From the NCBI RefSeq assembly GCF_964355755.1, contig NC_092673.1, forward strand, positions 5,957,001 through 6,021,000: 64,000 nt of DNA, written 5' to 3'. Shown piece by piece: positions 15,001 through 30,000 of the stretch (positions within the stretch are counted from its first letter, which is position 1; each line of letters starts with the position of its first letter). The DNA is from Antedon mediterranea (taxonomy: Eukaryota > Echinodermata > Crinoidea > Comatulida > Antedonidae). The notes under the pieces were generated by a model. It had not been told where the DNA came from. It was given only the letters and a program-made list of their open reading frames with translations, and did no database searches. Both the position numbers and the translations under genes were made by a program.

Positions 15001-18000
15001 TATTTTAACCTTGTGGCACTAGTTTAAGAAAAATTAATGGAGCAAACATCTTTAAAAGGGACAACATTTTTTCTTGTCATGTTGATGACTTTAATTTAAT
15101 GTTCAGCCTAGAAACATGAAAGTTTCTCAACAATCTACTTAATCTTCTTTAGATCACCACGCATTTGCCCCAGAAAATGGAATTCAAATTGAAAACTCAT
15201 TGGAAGCTTATCAACAGGATGAACTGTTATGGTTAACCCTCAATCCTAATACCGTCACAGCATCAAAAGCAAATGATTAAATAAGTAAGTTAGGAATACC
15301 TTCAACAATAAGCTGGCCAGGACTTTGAACACTACCAGCCTGATTCTCAGCGATACACGTGTACGAACCAGAATCCACAACATCAAGGTCAGTTATAAGT
15401 AAGCCTTGATTGGTCAGTTGGTAATGTGGATCATTAGGTAGAATGATCAGTTCAAGACCGTCCTTCAGCCACATAATGTCCGGCATAGGATCACCGGTCA
15501 CCTCACAAGGGATGACGATGGTACCAGACTCGCTACCGGTTACATTGCCAGGGGGCATGCTGATTTGTGGAGCAACTAAAAAACAAAGAGATTTATTATC
15601 ATAATCCTATGATAATCAATTATATTATTACTTCATAAGTCCATAGATAATTCAAGATACAATACAATGGTATTTAATATCTATAATATTATGCACTTGT
15701 CAATTGTATGACCCACTATAAGACCCCTGGGTGAGGTGCGTCATTTGTCTGATGACACACCCCTTCATCAAAAAGATTACTTACATTTACTAGACATTGG
15801 TGCACCCACTTTAAAATTAGTGACGGACACACCATTGTTTATTGAGGTGAAGTACCATTTAGGTTTTTTTGACACACCCTTGTGTCATTAATTATTTGTA
15901 AATTATGCACCCATAATGCACATCTCTCAATGTTTATAAATGGGTTTCATTATTATTAGGATATATTTGCCTGTACTGTAGTTGTTTGTACTACATCTCT
16001 ATCAATTAATTATTGCATGCTATTGAGATTAAAAACGTCACATGATTTGAATAAACGTACCAATAACGTCCACAAATGCTGAGGCACTTTCTGATCCATA
16101 AAGATTTTCTGCTTGGCACGTGTACGTTCCCTCATCTAATGTTGTGACTCCTATTATGTGTAACAACTGACCACCATTGCTATGGAAAAGTTAGGGAATA
16201 AGGAATATTTATTTATACTTACAGAAAAAGAAAGACAGGAATGGATGCAGAATGTTTGGAAATACAAGTTTATCCTTTTTGTATAACCTTTTTTTTTGCT
16301 TTGTCTCCTATTTCAAAAGGGGAGGGGAGGGGATGGAGGTCGACCCAGTTTATTTAATTTAAATATATTTAAGAAAATAACCATAAGCGAAATCATCAAT
16401 AATCAATCTATTTTAAAAATAAAATTAAGAAAATATCTAATCACTGATATTCCTGATCTGATTTTATATATTCCGGTTTTTATGATATTGAAAATTCATT
16501 CTCTATCCTTTTTAAAGATGGCAATCCTGTTCACAAGAAAAACATATACACAAGATGATTGAAAATATTCAGTATAATTTACCATCATATTAACCAGTTA
16601 GTCCATCAGACAATAAATAACCCAATCAATATATATATTTTTGAATTATCAATAAAAGATTAATCTTACCCAATAGTGACTCTATTACCAGAGGTCAAAG
16701 GTTGGTTATACTGTGACCATGTAATGGTAGGTGTTGGTTTGCCAGACACCAAACATTGTAGCTGCAAGTCACTGCCAAGAATCACTTCAGTTCTACTTGG
16801 CGGTGAAGAGATACCAGCAGCAACTAATAGAAAAAAGAAAAACCGATTTGTAATTACTTAAAATTGATAGACATTGTTTTCTGTCTTTATTCATAAAAAT
16901 ATTATAACTCAATTTTTATGAGATAATAATCATCAATTCATAAAAAGTACTGATGAAGAAATCAATCTGTGGCTGAACAAGATACGCACTCACTTCAACT
17001 TTTAGTTGATACATGAGACAAGATTCAAGATGTATGTTTGATAAGAACTATATGATGTTTAAAACAAACTCCCAATCCATCATTATCAAGTTACAATAAA
17101 AACTATAAATTAACTGTATTATTTTACAAATGGAACCAACAAATACAGTAAACGTGTTCATCATTTTAAAAACATGATGACTTTTAGTTGATAGAAGATT
17201 GGAGATGTACGTTAACAAAGAACTATACGATGTAACTTAAAGATGTATTGTCCCTTGAAACACAAAAAAATGATGGTCAAAATATTCTAAATTTAAATTG
17301 GCCATATCAAAGTAATATTAAAGTTATTCACTTTAAGTCGAAAATTCGAGCCAAAACAACAAGTTTACGTAAATAACAGGTAAATTAGTTTGATAAAATT
17401 TCGTCTGGAAAATTGTCGCGAGCGAAAGTAAACAAAGATTTCAAACCACGAGTACGCATATTGCATATGCTAATTAGGATTATTTACAACTCGTCACAGT
17501 TGAGAAGGTATTTTCACACAGATCGTAAAGAAGTTTTTTGAAATATGCATACAGAGTAGCGAAACAAGCACGTTTCATTATGGGATATGTTTTGATGGAA
17601 AACTTTGACTGGAAGTCAAAGTTATTTTTTAAACAAAAAAACGTCTGTATTTTAGTTAAATGATTTTTTTTTCGACAAATTTTTGGTGATAGTTAATAAC
17701 TATTATGATACTTCAAAATGACCCACCTTTTTTCGAAATCTTTAATTTTTTAATTTTTTGGGATTAGTCAAAGGGACAATACATCTTTAAGCTTTATTTT
17801 AAAATTATGATGTAAAGATCCTGTATACAATTTATGAGGAAAAAATAGTTCAATTTTATATGCAGGGAATAATTTCGCCAGTGTACTGTAGCATAGCAAA
17901 AAGCTATACAAAACAACCTTATTGCTACACATTTCTAAAATTGTGTAGCAAAAAAAGACAATACAAAACTATGTTTCTCGAATAAAAAAACAGTTTGATT

Positions 18001-21000
18001 AGTAATAATTGCTAAACAAAATTTTAAAATGAAATTTTTCCCTGATATTGTATACTGTATCTACTACTGTTACCAATAACAAATTTCACAAAAATTCTTA
18101 GTTTTTAAATTTATAATGATCATTTTTTATTTTCTTTAAACTTTATTTAGTCATCCTTTACCATACAATTACAGTATAAAAACAGATAGAATAATTTAAT
18201 AAATTGAGTGGCAAAGTTTAAGTCTGTAAATTTTTGGAATTTGTTTATATTTTTCTTTCATTCAGAAATGAGACCAGTTGTCTGCTATTTTGTAATATTA
18301 TAAGACTTCTGTTTAACGGATCAGAGTTTAATCTAAATTAATTAAATTTTTTTTGTCCTATCTCGTTTATCTTCAAAATCTAGCATGTGATATTTATAAA
18401 CTGTACTGTCATCAAATCATAAGTAATCTATTAATACAGGAATATATAATGAATGAAGGAATGCATAAGATGTGTTTAGTCTACATGTTAAGAGATAAAC
18501 CAGTCCATAACTTCCTTATGCTACATCTATCATCATTATTATCGCTACAGGCGTTTTGACTGATTAGGTGTCGGGCTGATTCACCAATTGCAGACAACTA
18601 CTGTACGTAATTAATAGACTTACCATTGACAATGAGAGAAGCTGAGCTTGATGCTACTGTTCTAGGCAGATAGCTGTTTGACGCAGAACATAAATAGTTT
18701 CCCTCATCCAACACTGATACAGAAGTGAAATAAAGGTCACCAGGATCTGAAAATTATATATTATTACATAATTAATAATCAATAGACTGATTCGGCAATG
18801 AGTGTCACATAACCTACAGTAGTGTGGTACCTAAGTAACAAGTATTAACAATGCATCGTCAAATCGCTCTATTTTAGCCTTTTCCCACAGTTTCATAACC
18901 ATATTTTAATGCAGAACCCCTTTGCCTCTAGGAACAGCCCAAATATATGTATTAATACCATAGCCAAAATCTATTCCATGAAAAACCCTATTAACACTTT
19001 GACTGCCAGAGCTTTTTCCAGTTAGAAACTGCCACCGCCAGCGTTATTAGCCCAATTCGATGTTTTTATTAAAGCTGATTGAAACTATGTACGTGATCTG
19101 ATTTATATGTAATTTAGACTAAAATAATCATAGAATTTAGATTTACAATAGTACCAAGAACAATTTTCAAATGGCAATATGTAAATCGTAATAGTAAAAT
19201 GAAAGTAACTCACTTTTTGAGTTTTTCGTAGTTTCGCGCAAGAAAGTCGAGATATTCGTCCATAGTGTCCATATTTATAGTATATACCAATAATTAACCT
19301 ATCTACCGGATTTCGTAAAAAAACGCGAAACACGAAGATCTTCATGTTTGGCAGTCAAGCGTTGTGTTTCCGAACACAAAGATCTTCGTGTTTGGCAGTC
19401 AAAGTGTTAAGCGGACACTTTATTGGGCCCCAGACGTGTCCCCTTAATGGATCTATTGTAATTCTAGTTCAGTAATAATTTTTGATTAGAAAAACTAATG
19501 AATAAACTTGAACCTGATGGTTTTTTTATCGGTTTAAAAGGAAAATTAGTCATCAAGCATTACATGTTTCCAGATAAAAAATCATTATTAACATTTGCAT
19601 TTGTACTGTACAGTTGTTATTTTACTATAACTTCATTAATAATGATCAAATAATGATTTAATTTAAACAGCACAGCTATAATTACAATGGCTTTATTCAA
19701 TAACTTGACATTTCCTTCTAAACTAATTGCAAACAAAAGTTACATAAAACATTTATTTATTATGTGCTATATTTAGTCTTTGATATTTTTATAAAGGCCA
19801 TATTATTATATCAGGAAAAACAGTCTGTTTGAATCTTGATTTGGGAAAATGTTTCACACTGATAGCACCACAGTAAACACTGAAAAAGAAAGAGATTAAC
19901 TCTTACCAACTACAGAAACATCTTGTGCTGGTGTGTATTCTATATTATCTTTGTACCATGTGACATTCGCTGGTGGCACACTGTATGGTGGACGGCAGAC
20001 GATGGTAGCGGATGAACCAACTAGAGTCTCTACTCCAACAGGATTTAAAACAAACTCCCATTCCATCACTACCAAAGTTAGAATAAAAAACTTTAATGAA
20101 ATATTTTATTTTGTAAGTAACCAACAAAATTATATAATGAGTCCATCTTACTAAAATATGGAACATTGAGCATTATTGGAAATCACTATTGGATTGGTTC
20201 AATACACATTAAAATTAACAATTATACAACAAAAAGGGCCATTTAAGTATGTTTTCATTTCTTGCTGCTTCTTTTGGCAACATTTGAAGTACCATATGTA
20301 TTTGCATTAGAAATAGTTGTTTTAAATTCATAACAGAACCCACATCAATAATGTGGTGTCCTCAATGTTGTTAAGTATCCTCAAGAGGAAAGAAAGAAAC
20401 AAACACATTATTTTCACCTGGTGATGATCAGAATTGTTGTGATACACAATTACTGGCTTAGTTCCAATGAAAATATACTATAATAATGTCAAACAAATGC
20501 TTATTGTTTAAAAATAGTATTGAAAGAAAGAGAGAGTTGATTTTTTGTTCAGAACATATCTTCTGGACAGTCTCCTCCCTTCTTCAAAAGATAAATCTAT
20601 CTTTTTAAAACTACATTTTAGAGTATTTAAAAAAAAAACTAACATTGTAATCCAACAACGACGACAACAGCAACAACCAGTCTGCTATCCCTTACATCAC
20701 CACCTAGTGGCAAAACTTTAAAGTTTGCACATGCTACAGAATACTGGTGAAACGCTTTGGTGAAAAAAGAGAGGACACTTACCAGCTACTGTTAGTTGAA
20801 CAGGATCAGTGGACGCAGAGCCAAGTCTACTCGTACCGGTACACACATACACTCCTGAGTGACCTTGCTGTAATGCCTGAAAGTACAGGTCACCATTCGC
20901 AAGGATGTCAACATCATTAGACACAGCAACAGGTATCCCATCTTTGGTCCAGGAAACTGTCGGAGCTGGATCTCCGACTATTCTACAAGTGAGGGTTGAC

Positions 21001-24000
21001 GCTGTGTTTACTGCGATTATCTTATCAGTTGGAGAAACACTGACATATGGAACTCCAGGATTGGCTAGGAAAGAATTAATAAAAGTTGTCATTATTATTT
21101 ATACTGTATTAAGTATTTATTGTTTAAAAAAACCAAAAAAGAGTACTGTACATGAAGGCAGACAAAGGCTGAACAATTACATAATTAAAAAGTACATACA
21201 AATTTGTTGCTAAATGAATTAAATATAATCTTCAACAATAAAGATTGTTAATAAAATAAATAAATAGAAAAAATAATGAATGGATGAAAAAAATGTTATC
21301 CAATTTGTTAATTAATACAAAGTTTGAGGTACTTTACAGTACATCAAAGTCACTCAATCAATAGTCAATTACAGTACAGGCACAGTATTTGGTTAATTAT
21401 AGTAATTGCAAAAGCCACTGTTTAAATATAGAGTACTGTAGAACCACACTATATGGGTTGACATACTGTACACTTTGTAATAATAATTTAGCTTATACAG
21501 CTTTTTACAATGTTTATTCTAAATATTGATAATTATACTGAAATACAGAAGAAGATCACAAACAACAATTACTGTATTGAAGACAATAATATCTAACAAG
21601 CTATTGATTCTATTAAAAATATTTAGTTTTCTTTTGAATGAAAAGAGAAAGTAACTTACGACTGACAGTAAGCTCTGCGTGTGCACTTCTCATGATGCTA
21701 CCCGATAATAAAGCATTCTCGACTACGCATAGATACCTCCCCGCATCGCTCGTCTGCACATTGTTAATTTGTAATGTAGCGGATGTTTTCAACGAGTTTG
21801 ACGATCCATATCCTCCCTGAATGCTAATTCCCCCGTCAAACCGCACTCCATTCTTTTCCCAGTACACCGTGGCCGCAGGACGACTGCTTCCTGTCACGCA
21901 CTGGAAGTTTACAGGTTCCACCTGGTGGTCGACAGCCTCTATGGACTGTGGGTGAAAAAACACAGGATCCAAAACTGAAAAAAAAAGAATCGGGTAAAAA
22001 ACATTATTAGCTTTTTAATGAAAGCTTATAATGGAAAATGTTCACATACAATTGTCTATACAGTTCTCTGTCTGTAGTATACTGTAGTACAGTATGTTAT
22101 TTGAATGTGTCACAAACCTTCACTAACTGTCTATACCGGTAGTATACTGTAGGCCTACTGTACAGTACAGTAGGTAGAAGAAAACATACAATACATGATC
22201 TACTGTATTGTACCTGACAACTCATTTTCAATGAGGGGATTTTAACAATATATTTCAGTACTGTAAAAATATTTGTAGCAGTTGTTACAGTCTAATTTCA
22301 GTAGGACCCAACATTAGCACAAATAAAATCACTAAGGACACTAAGGAAACTAGCAATTTCCATTGTCCTCCCACGTATTGTATAATATAACAACAATATT
22401 TTTATTCTAAAATATTTCTCTTTCTCTCAAATATGTTAATAAATGTTACAATTTATGAATGTTTATTTAAATTCTTTATAATAAAACAAACACATTTTGA
22501 AAAAAAGATTTTAATTTCAATCAACACATTTTTAAATATACTTTTGCGATTGAAAATCTTTTATACAGTATTTAGAATAAAAGTTAATTATGTTTTTTAA
22601 CGATCTTTTTTCAGCATCGTTTCTGTTATTGACTGGACGTTAAACTATATTTAGAAGTTGGCCTAGTTCCTTGTGGTTAGATGTTTCCATATACTGTAAT
22701 TCATTGAGAGCATTTAAGAGTAATACAACAAACTATGTTATTTTCCGTTTATGTTACACTATATTTTTATGTTGAACTTGAGTCCAAATGGTAACATCCT
22801 TAGCACTCCCACTGGAAGTAACATTAATTTGCATATTTGTACACAAGTCGTATTATACATTAAAAAACATACTTTCTCAAAAATTGATAATTTGTTTTTC
22901 TTGTTCCACTTTCGGTTTGTGCAACAATAATATTAAAATCTGATAATATCTACAAAGACTATTAATTATTGATAATTACTACAATGACGTAGTTTCGTGG
23001 CCTCAACCACATTGGGTGCAGCACAGTTTAAATGCAAGATGTTAATGTGTTAATGTTTACAGAGTTTATACTGTATATGTTTTGTTTTAGAAAGTTTTAA
23101 ATTTAGAATACTGTATAGATAAAGTTGTAAATATCTTTTGATAGCTAATATGTGGAAGCGAACATGGATGTTGAATGGCGTGGGTGTGGGAAAAAAAAAA
23201 GAATAGCAATCATTAAAGATCTTGAAATAATTTAATTTGGATTTCAAACAATAAATTTTTAATGTTTTTTTGTTGATCCAATTTGAGACGGAGCGATAAA
23301 CAGCATCCTCTACAAGGTGACGATCCGTTTTAACATCAACAGTCTAATTTAAAAAGCAAACCGAGCACACTATGGTACTGTACAGTGCATCTGTATTTTC
23401 TAAAATAAAAAAAAAACTGTTACTGAAATATTACTGTACTGTATCTACAGTATTTATCATGAACATACATGTACAGTTGAAAGAAGTATTTCAATTCTGT
23501 TTTAATTTGAACAATTTGGCTAGTTAGTAGGTTGAATAATTCGCATAAAAATATAGGGAACAATTATCCTTTAAATACCGAAATAAGTATACAGTACATT
23601 GTACACCAACATAACAATCAATTGTCTGGTTTTCTCGAAAGTTTACTTTTAAGAAAAGTGACAGTCATACCATCTTTCTATTTTTAAGTTACATCTTTAA
23701 GTTCATTTTATATCTAATTACAACAAGCAATGACATTATATTACCTACTGCACTAAGCACTGAAATTGCTAAAGTATCTAACATATCTGATGTTGTAAGT
23801 TTTTCTTTATAAAGTAATATGACACATTCCCCTTGGGTAAAAGTCCATGTTAATTTAGTTACTGGGATGGTGACTGTAACCTCATCTTGTTGATATAAGA
23901 ACTGGATCTAGAAACACTACTTTGTCATATCCTGCTTTAACATCTAGCTTAATGGGCAACTCCGGGTTTAAAATTCTAAGCTAATTAAAATGAATTTGAA

Positions 24001-27000
24001 CGAACCATATTGATAGACGTATTTTTTTTAAGCAAGGTTCGAGAATTTGAGAAGTCTTTGTGAACACTCATACAGTACCTAAATTCTCTTTTTAAAATCC
24101 TTCTTATCTTTTTCATTTCATATTTGTTATTTAAAATTATAAAATTATTTCTATTAACACTTTGACTGCCAGAGGTTTTTCCAGTTAGAAACTGCCACCG
24201 CCAGCGTTTATAGCCCAATTCGATGTTTTTATTAAAGCTTATTGAAACTATGTATGTGATCTGATTTACATGTAATTTAGACTAAAGTAATCATAAATAT
24301 TTTAGCTTTACAATGGTACCAAGAACGATTTTCAAATCGCAATATGTAAATCGTAATAATAAAATGAAAGTAACGCACTTTTTGAGTTTTTCGTAGTTTC
24401 GCGCAAGAAAGTCGCGATATTCGCGATTTGTGCAAGACATCACAATTATGAAAATCGCTTTTCATATCGCCCGGTGAGATCAACAAACAACGAAAAAGTT
24501 ACTTACATGGCACCAGTAGGCCTATAAAAACAAGTTATCACTATCGAAAAATTTATTATATTTTATAAATCATAAATCTGACATCAATGTTTCGCCAAAA
24601 TCCACATAGTAAAGACACCAGGCCTAGGTAACTAGGCCTAAAGTTGGTCCGGAACCGTTTTACGACTAGGCCTAGGCTATAGCCTAGACTAGTACTACTA
24701 GGCTAGCCTAGCTAGTAAACTGATGATAATATTCATACCATTTCTAAACAAGTTTGTTGCGTGAAACTCGGCCACTTACAGTGAAACACCAAAACAATTA
24801 GGGTATACATACAATAATAAAATTAAAGACTTCATATTGAAAATTCATCCATTATTTTTTATTCAGATAACAAACAAACATGCCAATCCACATAAACCTT
24901 TGTAATGCTTCGGCGGCATAGCTAGCGCGCGACCGATACACAATGCGCCAAACCATCGCTGTACGCACTACTGTGATGCGCGGTGTATGTTATTTCGACA
25001 GGTACCATTTTGACAATCGTTCGTAACCAGATTAGTTACTTTCAAAAAGTAAAATATTCACGGTCCAGACCGAATATAGTGTCCATATTTATAGTATATA
25101 CCAATAATTAACCTATCTACCGGATTTCGTAAAAAAAACGCGAAAAACGAAGATCTTCGTGTTTGGCAGTCAAGCGTTGTGTTTCCAAAAACGAAGATCT
25201 TCGTGTTTGGCAGTCAAAGTGTTAAGGAAAGTTTTCATAGTAATTTAGTTTGACAAATTCTTAATGGCAATTTGTTTAATAATATTCTATTCTATTTCTT
25301 TGGTATTTTTCTGTAATTAATTGTTTTTCTTTTCACTTTCATTGAATAAATCAAATCAAACAATCATTGTAAAATAATTCTTAATGAATTGTTAAAAGAA
25401 CTCAAAAGAAATGAAGGTTGAATTTTAAATTATTAATAATTATAATTATAGCTTGCCTGCACACAATAAGTCATAGTTTGTCTTCGTAGAGTGACACCTG
25501 TTTAAATTGAAACTTATAATTGAAACAAATTATTTTATCTAAAATCAAATCATACTGTACTTGGCTGTAATTGTTGATCACTAAGCACAAATGGTTTTAT
25601 TTAAAATTTTGTGTCAAAAGACTTGTGACATTGTCACAACTAAGTTTGCAGATATTTCAAAGTTTTAAAACCATGAAAAGTGTTCCAATGATTACAGTAT
25701 ACAGTATAGCACAGTTTCAGGACCAAATTTAAAAGGATGAGTTTGTGCTGGCCCTTATGTTTTTTTTTAAATAAGTAAAAAAAAAAAGATAAAATATGTA
25801 TTTTTAGGAAAACTTGTCATGAGGGAGAATTTGTTCATCATGACCGCAGCCCAATCTTCTTGAATCAACCTTCTAAAGGACAATTTACACAGACGAACAG
25901 CAATGGTAAGCGGTAAACCGTATTTGAACAAAAGTATAGAATCTATGTTATTTCTTGACCATTTACAGAAAATGTGTGGAGCAGATTATATTGTACATGG
26001 AATTTTGTTTTTTAAGTGGCATACACTACATTTAATACTTTTATTTGGCTTTGATGGCATTTGGCTATGCAGTGTTTAGAATTATAAAACCAAGCAATCG
26101 TAAAAATGATTTTAACTTACAGGCAAAATAGAGATTGGCAGCAATACTCTCTATCAGTTCAATAATGCCTGATGAATCTTGAAGTGTGGCTACGCATGAG
26201 TACACAGCCTCATCTTGGTTTTCGGTTTGTGTAAAATGCAACGAGCCATTTTGATAGACAACTATGCGATTTGAGGGAGAGAGCGGATAGTTGTTTTTCT
26301 TCCATTGTATCAATATACTACCTCTGTTTTGTACATCGTTTGCTTGACAACTGAAGATTACTGGGTCTCCTAATACAATCACGGTTTCCGATGGGTCAAT
26401 TGTGAAACCTGCAAAAAATAAATTTCAAAATAAAAACAAAACTTCACCATAGTTGTTACAATACTGAAGTGGCTCAGCAGGGGTGTATTGTATGGTCACA
26501 AATAAGCTGTGAATGGTGGGATGAAATAGTAGCAAGCATTAAAAAATGCTAACAATAACAATAACATACAATAGTACTGTTCATAGTATGTTAGTATACA
26601 GATGGTTTGAAAAAGAAAATGTCCAAATGTTTTCCAGAAAAAAGCAAACACTTGTTCTCTCTTAATCAGTCACATATACTGTACTGTACATTTAAAGTAT
26701 ACTTATTGCCAGTCCTACTGATGTACTGTACTAAGAAATACTGTACATATTATTGATCTGATTAAAAATAAAAGAAAGAGCAACCACCAAATTGTTTAGG
26801 ACAATGACAATTTTGTATAAATTTCCCTACATTCTATTGGTTTGATGGGTAAACCCCTCTCACAGTATTCTGTACCAGTGCTCAGCAATTACGTTTAATT
26901 TGTCATTTTAGCCCAAGGAGCTACAGTAACTTATTTCTCCATGGGCCTACCAATAGATTTGTCAGTTTTCAAAATTTGAATAAATGTGGATACATTTTAT

Positions 27001-30000
27001 AAATAAAATGGAAGAGTTAAATAATAAAATTGTCAATCATAAACCCATTTCAAATTGTTGAATCATATCAGACAGTACTATACAGTACATTATATATGAA
27101 GTGATTGTTAAATAATAGTACTGTATTGACATTGTCTGATAAATCAGCAGATAGCTGACAGATTGAGTTGTTACTGACATAAACATTAGCTTGATAAAGA
27201 GTTGAAGGTTTCCTGCCGTTTGGCTAATATCATTATAATTTAATAGTTTATAAGATCTGGCAGAGGTACTTGAACTGGTTAAATACCAACTATTCATGTA
27301 GAGTACGAGGATCTAGATTTTGCATGGGGAGGGGGAACTTTACTGTAGGTAAAAATGAAATGTATTTTTAAATTATTATTACATTATTATCTGTAGGCCT
27401 AAAGTACAATACCTTCATTTATTTAATAAAAATATTTACTGTACAGTAATAAAAATAAATCATGTTAAAGATTTTTAAAAAGTACAGTAAACATTAAAGA
27501 TAGTATAGTATGTTATCCTGAAAAAATAATTTTTTTTTTTATTGTTGAATTACAATAGGCCATTTCACCATCAAAATACTGTAGACTACAGTACATTAAA
27601 CCAGGGAGTTGTATTTTTACAACTCCCGGATTAAACCACCCCATGGACAGGTTTGCTTCCTTGTTTTTTATTATTGATATATCATGAATAATTCATGTTT
27701 TAGTTTTGAAAGAAAAGAATAAAACGTATCAGATAATAGAATGACAACAGGTGGCAATGCATTGTAATATTTTAATATCAGAAGATAATCATCATATCAT
27801 ATTTCAACAGTAACACATTCATTTATGGCATTTATTAATTAATTATCAGATCAATTAACTTCATTCTCTTGGTACTGGCTAATATCCGGTCAATAAACAA
27901 AGGCCGGAAATACAACTGAATGAGAATGATACTGATACAGTAGCAATATAATATACACAATGTTTTACTTTTTAAATCAGTGTACAGTACAGTACATTCT
28001 AATAATTTAACTCTATTGATTATATATAGAAACCGTGTTTCTAAAATTTATTATTATTCTTTATACTGGGTAGCCTCTTCAGTGAAAGACTGTTCTCCCA
28101 GAGGGGCCCAGATATGATGTGTGTGAGTGTGACAGTGGCTGTTTGTGTGTACTATAGTATACCGGGGTAGTATACCTACTCGTCTCGAAAGATGTACTAG
28201 GTTCTTTAAAGCACACTTAGCTATAGTACAGTAGATTTGTACACTGGACCTACGGTTTATACAGTAGTCGATGGAGTAAGAGCAGTTTACTGTTTGGGCT
28301 CATGTCATATCTTCGGAGAGAGAGGCTATATTGTCGGTTTATCCAGGTAAGCAGGCACGAAATAGACTGTTTTTATGAACTTTTGCGGAATAAATATTAT
28401 TATTATTATTATTATTATTTGAGAAGATTTGTTCTACAGCTACAGTTAAATCACAGTTTTTTAGTTTCTAAAATCTATGTTTAAATTGTATAATCATAGT
28501 AACAATTAACATACTGCAGTTTCTAAAATCCACTGTACTGTATGTTAAAATTGTAGAATCACAGCTACTGTAAGTAGTGTCTCACATTGTATCTGTACTG
28601 AATGTTAAATGTACTGTAGAGTCACATACTGTAGTTATGCACTGTAGCTTGTAACATGTTTAATGTTTCTTAATCTTAATATTCTTTATTGCCATAAACA
28701 TCATTAACACAAAAAAACAACCACAAAGTATTGTTTCATTGCAAAGAAATCACAGATACTATTAAAAAAACAAATTAACTAACAGTGTATTATTACCAAA
28801 GAATAACACTTTGTTTAAGACAAACATTCCTATTTTTATTATTATTGGTATCTTTTAACAGTAATAAAATACATTAAAATAATGAAACGTCATAGCAAAA
28901 TGAAATACTTACTAAATTGTGCCAATGCCAACTGTACAGCGTAACATAGTACAAGAACATATAACATTCCTAATCCTGACATCTTTCTTCTTTTCAGAAT
29001 TGTTAGTTTATTTCAATTTTGCACTGGAAAAGAAAGTAAAATTAATTGAGCGGGAAAGGTCATTAAAATAATGCAATTTGTTTTCAAACCATGAGTGATT
29101 TTTTATGGGGCTTAATTTTTTTTAAAGATTTTTGTATTAAAATTTGGTTTTAATGTTGAAAAAATGCAAAAGAGATTTGTTTCATTCCCTTTTTTTCGGA
29201 CTTTATGTCTAGAATAAGCCTGTAGCAGTTGTTGCAATAGTTTACAGTACATTTATAACAAAAAACAAAAGCTAATTCCATTTTTTGGAAGTTTTGATTC
29301 AGCATGTTTGTAAGTAATGTAACTCTACATATTGCACAGATATACTGATGACATTTGTCACTGTTCAATACAGCTGACCAAGAGATTTTTTAGAGAAAGA
29401 GATGAGAGGTCGAGAGGGAAGGATAGAGGGTTTAAAGCACCGAGCAAAACAGATTAAGAAACAGAAATATCATGAAAATAAAAGGATTCAAAGGCTATGT
29501 TGTTAACTTCCTCAACACGTCCATGCCTTCATAATCATTCAGGGTACTGTAGCTTTCAACCAAATGAATCTATTACCCTTTCAGAAAGAAATGGCTGCTT
29601 CTCCAAAATGCGGCATTAATACCATTGTACAGTAGCGGCCGAGCAGTTGTGGGCAGGGGCACCAAAAATCTTATCCTTAAAATTGGCACAGACTGTAGGC
29701 CATTGACCTTTGTTTTGACTCTGTAGGCCTATTAAAGAGAATTCAGATGCTTGTCTGTACTACGGTAAATTAGCAAAGCTTACTGGAAACTGTGTCAGGA
29801 AAACAGTCTAAGCTAGAGCACTAGGCTACAGAGAATCTACTAAAACCCACAAGGAAATTACTGATGATATAAAGAAAATGACTCATTATCTTTAAATAAG
29901 GAAGATAACCTCCTAATTAAATGATGACTGAATTCAATCTTAAAATATTAGCTATATTGAACTGGATGTCAAGTTTTTTTTTATTTTTTTAAATTTTTTT

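Noticed and set aside
24277..24486. Minus-strand frames in the two TTAA elements that share RISRLSCAKLRKTQKV
   Set aside because: The similarity is explained by shared transposon DNA. A possible first exon (MDEYLDFLARNYEKLK) in another frame is intriguing but unsupported.
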